This document shows positions 31,001 through 37,089 of a DNA stretch of 37,089 bases, one piece after another. Numbering within the stretch: the stretch's first letter is position 1; the number at the start of each line of letters is the position of its first letter. Where the stretch lies: the NCBI GenBank assembly GCA_017472225.1, contig JAFUQS010000102.1, positions 1-37,089 on the forward strand. Reading direction: 5' to 3'. The stretch is from Clostridia bacterium. GTDB lineage: Bacteria; Bacillota; Clostridia; Oscillospirales; Acutalibacteraceae. Made by a program: the position numbers and the translations under genes. The notes under the pieces were generated by a model. It saw only the letters and a program-made list of their open reading frames with translations. It had not been told where the DNA came from and searched no databases.

Positions 31001-34000
31001 ATTATCGTCATAGGTAGCTGCTGTGTTATCGGGCACTGTGATATCTGCTGCGGCTGTGCCGTAATAATAGTAAGCAGATTTCTTGCTGCCGTCAGCCTTA
31101 ACAAAAATAATCTGATAGTCTCTGAGAGACGTGTCGTAGGTTGCTGTGTAGGTCACATCGCCTGTAACCTTAGCTATTTCCTTATCCCAACCGGCAAACT
31201 TATAGGTGTACTGTGCATCGGCAACTCTGCCCGGGTTTGTGCCGTCATAGGAGGGTTCTGTTCCGTAAAGAACATTTTCGTCTGTTTCAAGAACAGCGCC
31301 GTTCCAATTCACCCATTTAACAGTGTAGGATCTTGTTGTTGCGCTGTAGGTTGCTTTGTAGGTTACATCATCCGTAACAGTTGCGCCTTCTGTGTAACCG
31401 GTCCAGCCTGCGAACTCATAGCTGAATTCTTCAGTTGAAGCCTTTGTGGGCTCTGCACCGTCAAAGCTGATTACTGTGCCATAAGCAAGGTCTGAATCTG
31501 TTTCAAGAACAGTACCGTCTTCATCGAGCCATTCTACGGTGTACTTTCTGACTGTGGGAGTGAACTCAGCAGTGTAGACTGTATCACCTGTTGCTTCAGC
31601 TACCGCCGGAGTCCAGCCCTTGAAGGTGTAGCTGTACTGAGCAGATGAAGCCTTCACAGGAGTATCTCCGTCATAGGTGGGAACTGTTCCGTGAGGAACA
31701 TTTTCGTCTGTTTCAAGAACAGTGCCGTCCTCATTCTTCCATGTGATTGTGTAGGTATCAATTTCCCAAACAGCATAAAGCTTGATGGTTTCGCCGTCTA
31801 TGTCGCTGAGCTTTGTTACCTCAGCCTTATCAACAAATTCAACAGTCTTGTCATCGGGGTCGGTTGACCAACCGATGAAGTGGTAATTTTCCTTCTTGAA
31901 TCCGTTTGCATTGAGGTTATAAACATTATCATAAAGGAAGGTATGACCTGTTGTTGAGCCTGAGGTTGCGCCGTTACCGTCGAAGACAACCTTGTAGGAA
32001 TGCTCTGTCCACTGAGCTACGAGGGTATCACCGCCGGGAGCAAATGTATACTCATAATCAGCAGCAGATGTTGTTGTATCATCGAAGCTCCAGCCCGCAA
32101 AGGTATAACCTTTTTGAGTGGGAGGTGTGAGGGTAATTGTTGTGAAGGTGGGCTGCTTGAATTTATTTGTTGCATCGGCTGAAACTTCCTTGATTGTGAA
32201 GTTTTCAATGCTGTATGCTGTCACAGTTGCATCTGAGCTTGCGCCGCAGTCCTGGTCAAGACGAATCTGATACCAGCCTGTTGCATCGGAAACATTTGTC
32301 CATGCAGCTTCACCCTGATGACCTGACTGACCGCAGACAAACTGTTCACCGTAAACATTGTTTCCGTTGTTCTTTTTGATTGAAGCGTGGTTGCCTGCAA
32401 CACCGTCGGGGAAGAGATAGAACTCTGTAAAGCTGTTGCTTGAAGTATATGAGAATTCATATGTCTTGCCTGCTTCAAGATATACCCAAACGGGAATCAT
32501 GGTTGTGCGCTCACCAATACCGCCGGTATAGTTACCGGAAATGTCAACACCGTCAGCATCAATTGTCAAATTATATGAAATGTGACTGTCGCTTCCGCCT
32601 GAAGCACTTGAAAGTCCGTCAGGATTATGAAGAAGGTTTGATGAGTTCACACCGCCGTTGGAGTCAACTGTAAGAATCTGATCATCAACTGACCATGTTG
32701 AGAAAAGGCTTGTGCTTGATGTGAGAGCTGAAGCATCTGTCACAGCGTTGCCGTTCACATCAACCCAACCTGCGAAGGTATAACCGGGTCTTACAGGTGT
32801 GTCAAGTGCTGTGTCAGCAGTAATCAATTCTCTTGCAGCGCACTGAACTGATGCAATCTTATCTGCATCCTCAGCCTTGTAAAGTCTGATGTTTGAGAAG
32901 GTTGTTTCTGCACTGTCGGCTGTTGTGCCTATACGCAGTGAAACATATTTACAATTTTCGGGGGTTGTGAAGGTCAGGCTTGTTTTAGAATACTGAAGCC
33001 CATGACTTAAAAGGCTTCCGCTTTCGTCATAATAGAAGGGACCGAACTGAATGCCGCCGCTTGAAATTTCTGCGTCAGCCTCTGCGATATATTCAACACC
33101 GGCTTCTACAGGAATCTTATAGGTGCCTTCACCGATATATGTGTCATTGAGATCTGCTGCAATTGTTGCTGTGCCGTTATCAATGTCATAAGTGATAGTT
33201 GCTGTGTCAGACTTACTGAGCTTGCCGGCATTTGCCCAATCTGAGAATGAGAAAAGGTTGTCATAGCTGATGTCATTGGGATATGTGTTCCATGTTGAAT
33301 ATACACACCAGCTCTGTGTCATTGCGATGCTTGCATAGTTTGAAGCTGCAGCATCACCTGTGCCGTTACCGTCAGCATCGCCGTAGCCGTCATAATCAAG
33401 GTCGGCTGTCCAACCGTTGAAGTTATAGCCTGTTCTTACGGGTGCATCGTTGAGTGTGCCAAGGGTTGCATTGTAGGAATAAACCTTTCTGAGCGGGCGT
33501 GTTATCCAATTATCCATGTCCACTTCTTCTGCACGAGAGGCTTCATAGAATGCAATATCTGAGAATGTTGCACTTGCACCGGCTGTGTTCACGTCAAAAC
33601 GGATTTCAGCATAGGTTGCATTTGCAGGTGCAGTGAAGGTCTTTTTGCATACGCCTGCTGAGCTGATGCCCATATTGTAGTCGCCGTATGTACCCAGAGA
33701 AGTGCTTGTGTTTCCGTTATAGAAGAATACAAAGCCCTGAGTGCTTGTTGCAGTGTCGCTTGTATATTCGAAGGTGTAGCTCTTACCTGCGATAACGGGC
33801 ATTGCATAGTAGCCGGCTTTTCTGTTGCCTGAGCCACTGCTGTCTGTTACCTGTTCACCTGTTGTGCTTGTGTTTTTAAGGTAAACAGTGCCGTTTGTGA
33901 TGTCAACGGATTTTGTGCCTGTGAAGTTTGATGAATAGGAGTTATACCAGTCTGAAAGTGAGAACATATTATCATAAGTGATTTCAAATGTTCTGTCCTT

Positions 34001-35044
34001 GAGTCCGCCCCATGCATTCCAATTATCAACAGCAGTTTTTGCTGCGGAAGCATAGCCTGAGGGGTTGTTTGTTGAGCTGTTGACAAAGTTGTTGGGCTTT
34101 GCTGCAACAAGAGCCTTTGCAAGAGTTACAAACTCAGCAACTGATGCAGTTGTATATCTGCTCGGATTTGAAGTGATGTTATTATAAGCAGTTATAGCAT
34201 CATTAAGAGCAGTTTTAAGAGGCTTATAGTTGATAACATAAATAGAATTGGTTGCTGCTGCAGTTTTTGTGTAATATGCGGTATCTTCCTGTGTTTTTTG
34301 GTTACCTCTCCATGCCCATGTGGGAGTAATTGTTCTTAAATACTCTGTATCTGACATTGAACCCGTAAACTGAAGGGTATTTGCATAGTAGAAGTCTGTA
34401 CCCGCAGTTGACACATTTATGTCCTCCCATGTAGTACAGGTATTGCCGTTAGTGGTAGCAGCCATACTGTTGTTGCCACTTGCATGAGCAAAATAGTTCC
34501 ACATAAAGTTAAGTTGTGTATCTGAACCACGCCAATAACTGTTACCAAATGAAAGGCCGTTGTTTCCGCTGTAAATCCAACCACTGAAGGTTCTTACTCG
34601 GCAGCTTGATGCTGCGTCAACAGCCATAGCAATACCGAATTGAGGTGTTGTACTGCCATCATACATAATCGTTGTTACAGGATAATACCAACGAATACTG
34701 TCAAGAGCGTTACTATCTTTCAAACCAAGATTGCTGCTAAGCTTTGCTGCATGACCTGTAGCAGACGCAACCTGCGGCGAATAAAGAACATTCTTGTAAA
34801 TCTGTGCATAATAAGAACTGTCTGTATAGTCATTATCTTTATCGAATGAGCCGTAAACAGTTGTAACATCGGTGTTAAGTCCCGATATAGCAGATATTGC
34901 AGTATTATTTACAGTTGATGTGGATGTAGTTGCCGTATAGGTGGCAGCTTCAGCCTCCTGAGGAGCAATGAAAACCCAACATGACAAAATCATAAGCATT
35001 GCCATGGCAAGGGACATCGCTTTTTTGAAGTTGTTTTTTTTCAT
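28067..35044 (-). CDS. Giant secreted Cys-rich repeat protein (2325 aa)
   Basis: A signal peptide (residues 1-33, cleaved near EAEA-A) opens the protein. Three beta-sandwich modules resembling carbohydrate-binding domains follow (about 354-500, 592-730, 800-950), each starting near a [NS]LFS.SDW-type segment. Each ends in a P-x-[RK]-x-GY-x-F-x-GW strand of the Listeria-Bacteroides (InlB B-type/Flg_new) repeat. About 1000-1420 holds further such repeats (EDGTVLETD...FKGWT). Cys/His-rich sequence follows, including ten 42-residue units (1586-2005). The end has a DEDEDGKCD motif and a 39-residue Cys/amphipathic signature. There is no LPXTG or hydrophobic tail. It is probably an exported surface or adhesion protein; no enzyme domain is seen. 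The neighbouring gene is a paralogue. The start ATG follows AAGGAG eleven bases upstream. Confidence 0.88.
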   Translation of the reverse strand: MKKNNFKKAMSLAMAMLMILSCWVFIAPQEAEAATYTATTSTSTVNNTAISAISGLNTDVTTVYGSFDKDNDYTDSSYYAQIYKNVLYSPQVASATGHAAKLSSNLGLKDSNALDSIRWYYPVTTIMYDGSTTPQFGIAMAVDAASSCRVRTFSGWIYSGNNGLSFGNSYWRGSDTQLNFMWNYFAHASGNNSMAATTNGNTCTTWEDINVSTAGTDFYYANTLQFTGSMSDTEYLRTITPTWAWRGNQKTQEDTAYYTKTAAATNSIYVINYKPLKTALNDAITAYNNITSNPSRYTTASVAEFVTLAKALVAAKPNNFVNSSTNNPSGYASAAKTAVDNWNAWGGLKDRTFEITYDNMFSLSDWYNSYSSNFTGTKSVDITNGTVYLKNTSTTGEQVTDSSGSGNRKAGYYAMPVIAGKSYTFEYTSDTATSTQGFVFFYNGNTSTSLGTYGDYNMGISSAGVCKKTFTAPANATYAEIRFDVNTAGASATFSDIAFYEASRAEEVDMDNWITRPLRKVYSYNATLGTLNDAPVRTGYNFNGWTADLDYDGYGDADGNGTGDAAASNYASIAMTQSWCVYSTWNTYPNDISYDNLFSFSDWANAGKLSKSDTATITYDIDNGTATIAADLNDTYIGEGTYKIPVEAGVEYIAEADAEISSGGIQFGPFYYDESGSLLSHGLQYSKTSLTFTTPENCKYVSLRIGTTADSAETTFSNIRLYKAEDADKIASVQCAARELITADTALDTPVRPGYTFAGWVDVNGNAVTDASALTSSTSLFSTWSVDDQILTVDSNGGVNSSNLLHNPDGLSSASGGSDSHISYNLTIDADGVDISGNYTGGIGERTTMIPVWVYLEAGKTYEFSYTSSNSFTEFYLFPDGVAGNHASIKKNNGNNVYGEQFVCGQSGHQGEAAWTNVSDATGWYQIRLDQDCGASSDATVTAYSIENFTIKEVSADATNKFKQPTFTTITLTPPTQKGYTFAGWSFDDTTTSAADYEYTFAPGGDTLVAQWTEHSYKVVFDGNGATSGSTTGHTFLYDNVYNLNANGFKKENYHFIGWSTDPDDKTVEFVDKAEVTKLSDIDGETIKLYAVWEIDTYTITWKNEDGTVLETDENVPHGTVPTYDGDTPVKASSAQYSYTFKGWTPAVAEATGDTVYTAEFTPTVRKYTVEWLDEDGTVLETDSDLAYGTVISFDGAEPTKASTEEFSYEFAGWTGYTEGATVTDDVTYKATYSATTRSYTVKWVNWNGAVLETDENVLYGTEPSYDGTNPGRVADAQYTYKFAGWDKEIAKVTGDVTYTATYDTSLRDYQIIFVKADGSKKSAYYYYGTAAADITVPDNTAATYDDNNHYSYSWPVVEEVTGAKTYTEIETSVAHDYTGAIRNNGNTVDGTHSYLCTLGCGKYGNETNHEWNNGVKTITEDCGNDGEMTYTCQTDNCGAKYTEVVPATGNHTYDNGEYYCDTDATHQQVCDVCDYKNTAVDCKFTNKYEAKTPEDADVHTAYCICGNSKDAVHNWTDWVGDGNSSDNTGTMDSYCADCTQTRSTACTYEKTASKDATCTENGFETYECTDENCENGYTNIIPLTDHSWDEGTVTTDATCMAEGVKTFTCKHDASHTRTEAVAIDDNAHSWDEGTVTTDATCVAEGVKTFTCKHNSAHTRTEAVAIDDNAHSWDEGTVTTDATCIKEGVKTFTCKHDASHTRTEAIAIDTSAHSWDDGTVTTEATCSELGVKTFICKHNSAHTKTEDVAIDDDAHSWDEGAITTDATCSEEGVKTFTCKHNSAHTRTEAVAIDDDAHSWDEGTITTDATCVAEGVKTFTCKHNSAHTRTEAVAIDDDAHSWDEGTVTTDATCMKEGVKTFTCKQDASHTRTEAVAIDDAAHSWDKGTITKVANCAVEGERTYTCIYNDEHVKKEAIEKVEDGHSWNSGVITTVATCSEEGVKTYTCKYDSTHTRTEAVAINENAHSWDEGTVTKSATCSERGEKTFICANNTAHTRTEYIGIDVDAHDYDETKSESNLTRPSKLVDGSWTQGYYTFVCANNDAHTKREYIDRADYTEYDKVADELENILESEYITDEIKAEIEDALDDLAQNLIVGEEAPIEEATAKLEEVKADVEAKLEIIENCANGNHVYPTDNDGNIIYDSVVEATCTEDGYYIYSCIHCGLEGKETLTTTGHSWIVADGADENGWVVTTPATCSAEGEKTRTCEKGCTETEVIPATNHEGTWVTVPVQAPTCSTHGYTEYGYCSSCGYEVGKEIIAPLGHYDEDEDGKCDSCGRSINDSSSACGCICHKDNLLMRFLYRILRFLWKLFGIGRTCDCGFEHY
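28070..28186 (-). other. C-terminal Cys/amphipathic signature, copy in giant protein
   Basis: The last 39 residues run from CGCICH through a basic-aromatic helix (RFLYRILRFLWKLFGIGR) to CDCGFEHY. The partial gene at the right edge ends in a colinear 39-residue segment with 22 identical residues and no gaps. In both, an EF-hand-like D-x-D-x-DGKCD-x-C stretch comes just before. Confidence 0.8.
29030..30289 (-). repeat. Ten tandem 126-bp coding repeats
   Basis: Ten back-to-back 42-codon units encode residues 1586-2005 of the giant protein. The consensus is AHSWDEGTVTTDATC, then EGVKTFTCKH, then HTRTEAVAIDD. Each unit keeps two Cys (positions 15 and 25) and His at position 2; His at 27 and 31 are mostly kept. 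The first seven units are most alike; units 8-10 are diverged. The repeats are in frame with no spacers. Confidence 0.93.
31130..31762 (-). repeat. InlB/Listeria-Bacteroides-type repeats in giant gene
   Basis: Three units of about 70 codons (roughly residues 1095-1305) share the pattern Y-T-[IV]-x-W...G-x-VLETD...YGT...FxGW...VTYxAxY. They match the beta-grasp B-repeat family common in surface adhesins. Confidence 0.8.
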
Positions 35045-35284
35045 TTAACTGTCATCTCCTTATTTAAGATGTATGCTCTCTCCTTTTCAGTTATCTCTCG
35101 CCTTGTGAAAATATTAAGGAGCAAAGCATTTCGATTTTTTTCTCCGGGCTTTCACCGGAGTGCCTTTGTATTTTGCCTTAAGATAAATGTGTGCCCGACA
35201 CACCTGACCTCCCCATGTTCTTCCGGCATACATATTATTCCTTTTTAGCATTTTGAACGATGCAGATACACATCGACAACTATA
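35045..35284 (-). promoter_or_regulatory. Long 5' leader of the giant gene
   Basis: From the predicted transcription start near 35285, about 240 nt precede the giant gene. The leader contains at least two hairpins: GTGTG/CACAC (35189-35203) and CTCCGG/CCGGAG (35142-35160). A GGAG...CTCC pairing may extend the second. No known riboswitch signature was recognised by eye, and no intrinsic terminator is seen. Confidence 0.45.
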
Positions 35285-35291
35285 CACACTA

Positions 35292-35320
35292 AATATACCA
35301 CTTCGTTAACATTTCGTCAA
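35292..35320 (-). promoter_or_regulatory. Promoter of the giant gene
   Basis: On the minus strand, TTGACG (35320-35315), a 17-bp spacer and TATATT (35297-35292). It gives a leader of about 240 nt. The stretch 35321-35493 beyond it shows no gene. Confidence 0.75.
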
Positions 35321-35493
35321 CATTTTTTTATTATTAAAATTTCTTAAAACGTAAAAAAATTTTGTGCATTATGATGAAAAGTTTTTCACATTGTTCCTTA
35401 TTCCTACTGCACCTGATACATTTTATGGCCTCTTTTTATACCTAAACACATTATTTTTCATTCGGAATTATGAATATTCTTTTATCTTGAAAC

Positions 35494-35530
35494 AAAAAAA
35501 GGGTCTGCCGCTTAAATGCAGCAGACCCTT
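35494..35530 (-). terminator. Terminator of the right-edge secreted protein gene
   Basis: AAGGGTCTGC (35499-35508) pairs with GCAGACCCTT (35521-35530); on the minus strand a run of T follows (A-run at 35494-35500 on plus). It begins 13 bp beyond the stop codon. Confidence 0.92.
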
Positions 35531-35543
35531 GGTCTTATTAAAA

Positions 35544-37089
35544 TCAGAAGTGAACTGCTCCGCAATCGCAGATTCTGTTGATTGAGAACAGCTTCCAGAA
35601 GAAGCGGATAATCTTGTAAATGATTCTGAGGAACCAATTTTCACTGTGGCAAAGACAACCGCAATCGCCTGAATAGTCCATCTTTCTTGTGCAATCATCA
35701 CACTTGCCGTCACCGTCAGCATCGTTGTGTCCTGTTGCAGGGATATCTGTTCTGCCCTGCTCAAAGCCACACTTCTGGCAAAGGAGATATTCGCTGTGTC
35801 CGTCTTCACTGCATGAAGCAGCCTTTGCGGGCACTGTTTCCCAGCTGCCCTTGTGATTGGTTTCGGGAATTACAACAATTTCCTTGCTGTTGATATCAAG
35901 TCCGCATGATGTTCCGCACTTGTTTGCACATACTCTGTACTTGCTGCCGCTTCTGAAGCAGGTAGGTTCACTTGTAACTACCCATTCACCGAAGCTGTGG
36001 CCTGTTGCCTTGAGCTCATCCTCATAGCCTTCGGTTTCAACTGTGATTTTGCCGTTTTCACCGCAAAGGTCACAACTGAAGGTGTAGTAGCCGTCCTGAG
36101 TACAGGTAGGCTTAACAATATTATCATAAATCGGATTGCCTGCTTCATCTGTGGGATAAACATGGGCTGTGCCTGTTCTTGTTTCGGTTTCGGTTTCACC
36201 GCAGCCGTTAAGACAGTAGCGTTCAAATTCTGCACCGCTTACACAGTCACCGCTGATAAGCTTCCACTTGGACCATCTGTGTCCTGTTGCAGGAACAACA
36301 GTTGTTTCTCTGTTGAGCTCCTCGCCACAAGTTGAGCAATAAACCACTGTGTCATATGAACCGTCAGAAGTACAGGTTGCTTCAACTTCATTTTCCTTAA
36401 CGGTCTTTTCTTTGTGACCGAGGGCGGGAATTTCAGCATATGTTGTGTAATCACACTGTGAACAGGTGCGGTATGCTTCCCAACCGATTTCTGAGCAGGT
36501 GGGTGCCTTTGCTTCGTGGTCAACATAGCTGTGGCCCTTTGCGGGAACTGACTGCTGAGGTACGGTTATTTCACCACAGACTGAGCAGTGCTTACCGTCT
36601 GTTTTACCGGCAGTTACACAGGTTGCCTCGATACCCTTATCAACAACCTCTGTGTGACCTGTTCCGGGAACGATGATTGTTTCTCTGCTGAGCTCTTTAC
36701 CGCAAGCTGTACAGTAAACTACTGAATCGTATGATCCGCTTGATGTACAAGCTGCATCAACTTCATTTTCCTTAACTGCTTCGCCTTTGGTGTGTCCCTT
36801 TGCGGGAACAACAATTGTTTCTCTGCTGATTTCAGCTTTACATTTTGTACAGTAAATTACTGTGTCATATGAGCCGTCATTTTCACAATCGGCTGCAACA
36901 CTGTTTTCTGTTACTGCGTCGCCTTCGGTGTGTCCTGTTGCAGGAACAACAATTGTTTCTCTGCTGATTTCAGCTTTACATTCTGTACAGTAAACTACTG
37001 TGTCATATGAGCCGTCATTTTCACAATCGGCTGCAACACTGTTTTCTGTTACTGCGTCACCTTTGGTGTGTCCCTTTGCGGGAACAACA
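35544..37089 (-). CDS. Secreted Cys-rich repeat protein, 5' end beyond window
   Basis: The reading frame is open from the right edge (first full codon at 37088) to the stop at 35544, giving at least 514 residues. No ATG, GTG or TTG occurs in frame before GTG at 36347, which lies inside a repeat (YDTVVYCSTCGEEL), so the gene is partial rather than starting there. It has tandem 46-residue units (VVPA.GHT.G.AVTENSV..DC then GSYDTVVYC..C..EISRETI), more divergent CxxC/GH units, a DADGDGKCDDC segment, and the same 39-residue C-terminal signature as the giant neighbour. It is presumably secreted like its paralogue, but the signal peptide is outside the window. Confidence 0.85.
   Translation of the reverse strand, partial: VVPAKGHTKGDAVTENSVAADCENDGSYDTVVYCTECKAEISRETIVVPATGHTEGDAVTENSVAADCENDGSYDTVIYCTKCKAEISRETIVVPAKGHTKGEAVKENEVDAACTSSGSYDSVVYCTACGKELSRETIIVPGTGHTEVVDKGIEATCVTAGKTDGKHCSVCGEITVPQQSVPAKGHSYVDHEAKAPTCSEIGWEAYRTCSQCDYTTYAEIPALGHKEKTVKENEVEATCTSDGSYDTVVYCSTCGEELNRETTVVPATGHRWSKWKLISGDCVSGAEFERYCLNGCGETETETRTGTAHVYPTDEAGNPIYDNIVKPTCTQDGYYTFSCDLCGENGKITVETEGYEDELKATGHSFGEWVVTSEPTCFRSGSKYRVCANKCGTSCGLDINSKEIVVIPETNHKGSWETVPAKAASCSEDGHSEYLLCQKCGFEQGRTDIPATGHNDADGDGKCDDCTRKMDYSGDCGCLCHSENWFLRIIYKIIRFFWKLFSINRICDCGAVHF
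35547..35663 (-). other. C-terminal Cys/amphipathic signature, copy in right-edge gene
   Basis: The last 39 residues run from CGCLCH through RIIYKIIRFFWKLFSINR to CDCGAVHF. They are colinear with the end of the giant protein; all five Cys, both His and the RF-x-WKLF core are shared. Confidence 0.8.
36675..37088 (-). repeat. Tandem 138-bp coding repeats, continuing past the edge
   Basis: Three 46-codon units fill this stretch: 37088-36951, 36950-36813 and 36812-36675. The first two are nearly identical at the DNA level and the third is diverged. The array probably continues outside the window. Near-identical units this long can collapse or expand in short-read assemblies. Confidence 0.85.

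Noticed and set aside
30995-31438. Cys/Val-rich plus-strand frames across the giant gene (also 28517-28981 and 30545-30865)
   Set aside because: They are shadows of the repeat-rich giant gene on the other strand, with no ribosome sites.
35045-35284. c-di-GMP, cobalamin or other known riboswitch in the giant gene leader
   Set aside because: I could not place the conserved cores of these classes; the leader is therefore reported only as unexplained structure.
36347-36349. GTG as the start of the right-edge gene
   Set aside because: It encodes Val within a repeat unit and the frame is open upstream to the window edge with continuing repeats.
28067-37089. LPXTG or S-layer-homology anchoring of the giant proteins
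   Set aside because: No LPXTG-like motif, hydrophobic tail or SLH repeat is present at either C-terminus.

Overview
The window looks like chromosome of a spore-forming, low-GC Gram-positive of class Clostridia, probably a gut Oscillospirales/Ruminococcaceae-type organism. The reasons are the T-box-controlled hisS-aspS operon, the mreBCD-PBP2-minD-mgsA order, a SpoVT sporulation regulator, near-consensus sigma-A promoters with AGGAGG-type ribosome sites, and very large secreted Cys-rich repeat proteins. This placement is an inference from gene content; no database was searched.

Layout. 1-387: hairpin-rich spacer without a credible gene. 388-3800 (minus): T-box leader, hisS, aspS. 3812-9602 (minus): the cell-elongation cluster mreB, mreC, mreD, PBP2 and a MinD-like ATPase from one promoter, then mgsA with its own promoter. 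9805-12045 (plus): a three-gene operon behind a consensus promoter (metallo-beta-lactamase-fold protein, AlkD-like DNA alkylation repair protein, alpha/beta hydrolase). 12083-13681 (minus): two tandem paralogous membrane proteins of unknown function. 13792-16264 (minus): ychF and an O-acetylhomoserine sulfhydrylase. 16584-18919 (plus): serC-serA. 18955-19231: a tyrosine-integrase C-terminal remnant next to tRNA-Lys. 19349-22324 (plus): an ApgM-type phosphoglycerate mutase and an O-antigen-ligase/polymerase-like membrane protein. 22351-22890 (minus): spoVT. 22963-24982: an accessory cassette described below. 24990-25710 (minus): a gene of unknown function and a short Fic-like remnant. 26100-27794 (minus): a PiT phosphate transporter with its PhoU-like DUF47 partner. 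28067-37089 (minus): two secreted Cys-rich repeat proteins, 2325 aa and more than 514 aa; the second runs off the right edge.

How the genes fit together. The left half is housekeeping: aminoacyl-tRNA supply under tRNA-sensing control, rod-shape peptidoglycan synthesis, and serine/methionine biosynthesis. The T-box specifier reads as overlapping Asp (GAC) and His (CAU) codons, which fits an operon of exactly those two synthetases.

The most unusual locus is around spoVT. A roughly 2 kb cassette carries a nucleotide-cyclase-like protein and a PD-(D/E)XK/DUF5655 protein. It sits between two direct copies of the spoVT leader that are identical over 58 of 58 bases. The second copy keeps only the first 11 spoVT codons, which encode the same residues through different codons, and then breaks off beside a nested palindrome. 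This looks like insertion into spoVT with regeneration of its 5' end. The right end of the window holds a second novelty: both giant secreted proteins end in the same 39-residue Cys/amphipathic signature and have no LPXTG motif, which suggests an unfamiliar surface-retention or processing signal.
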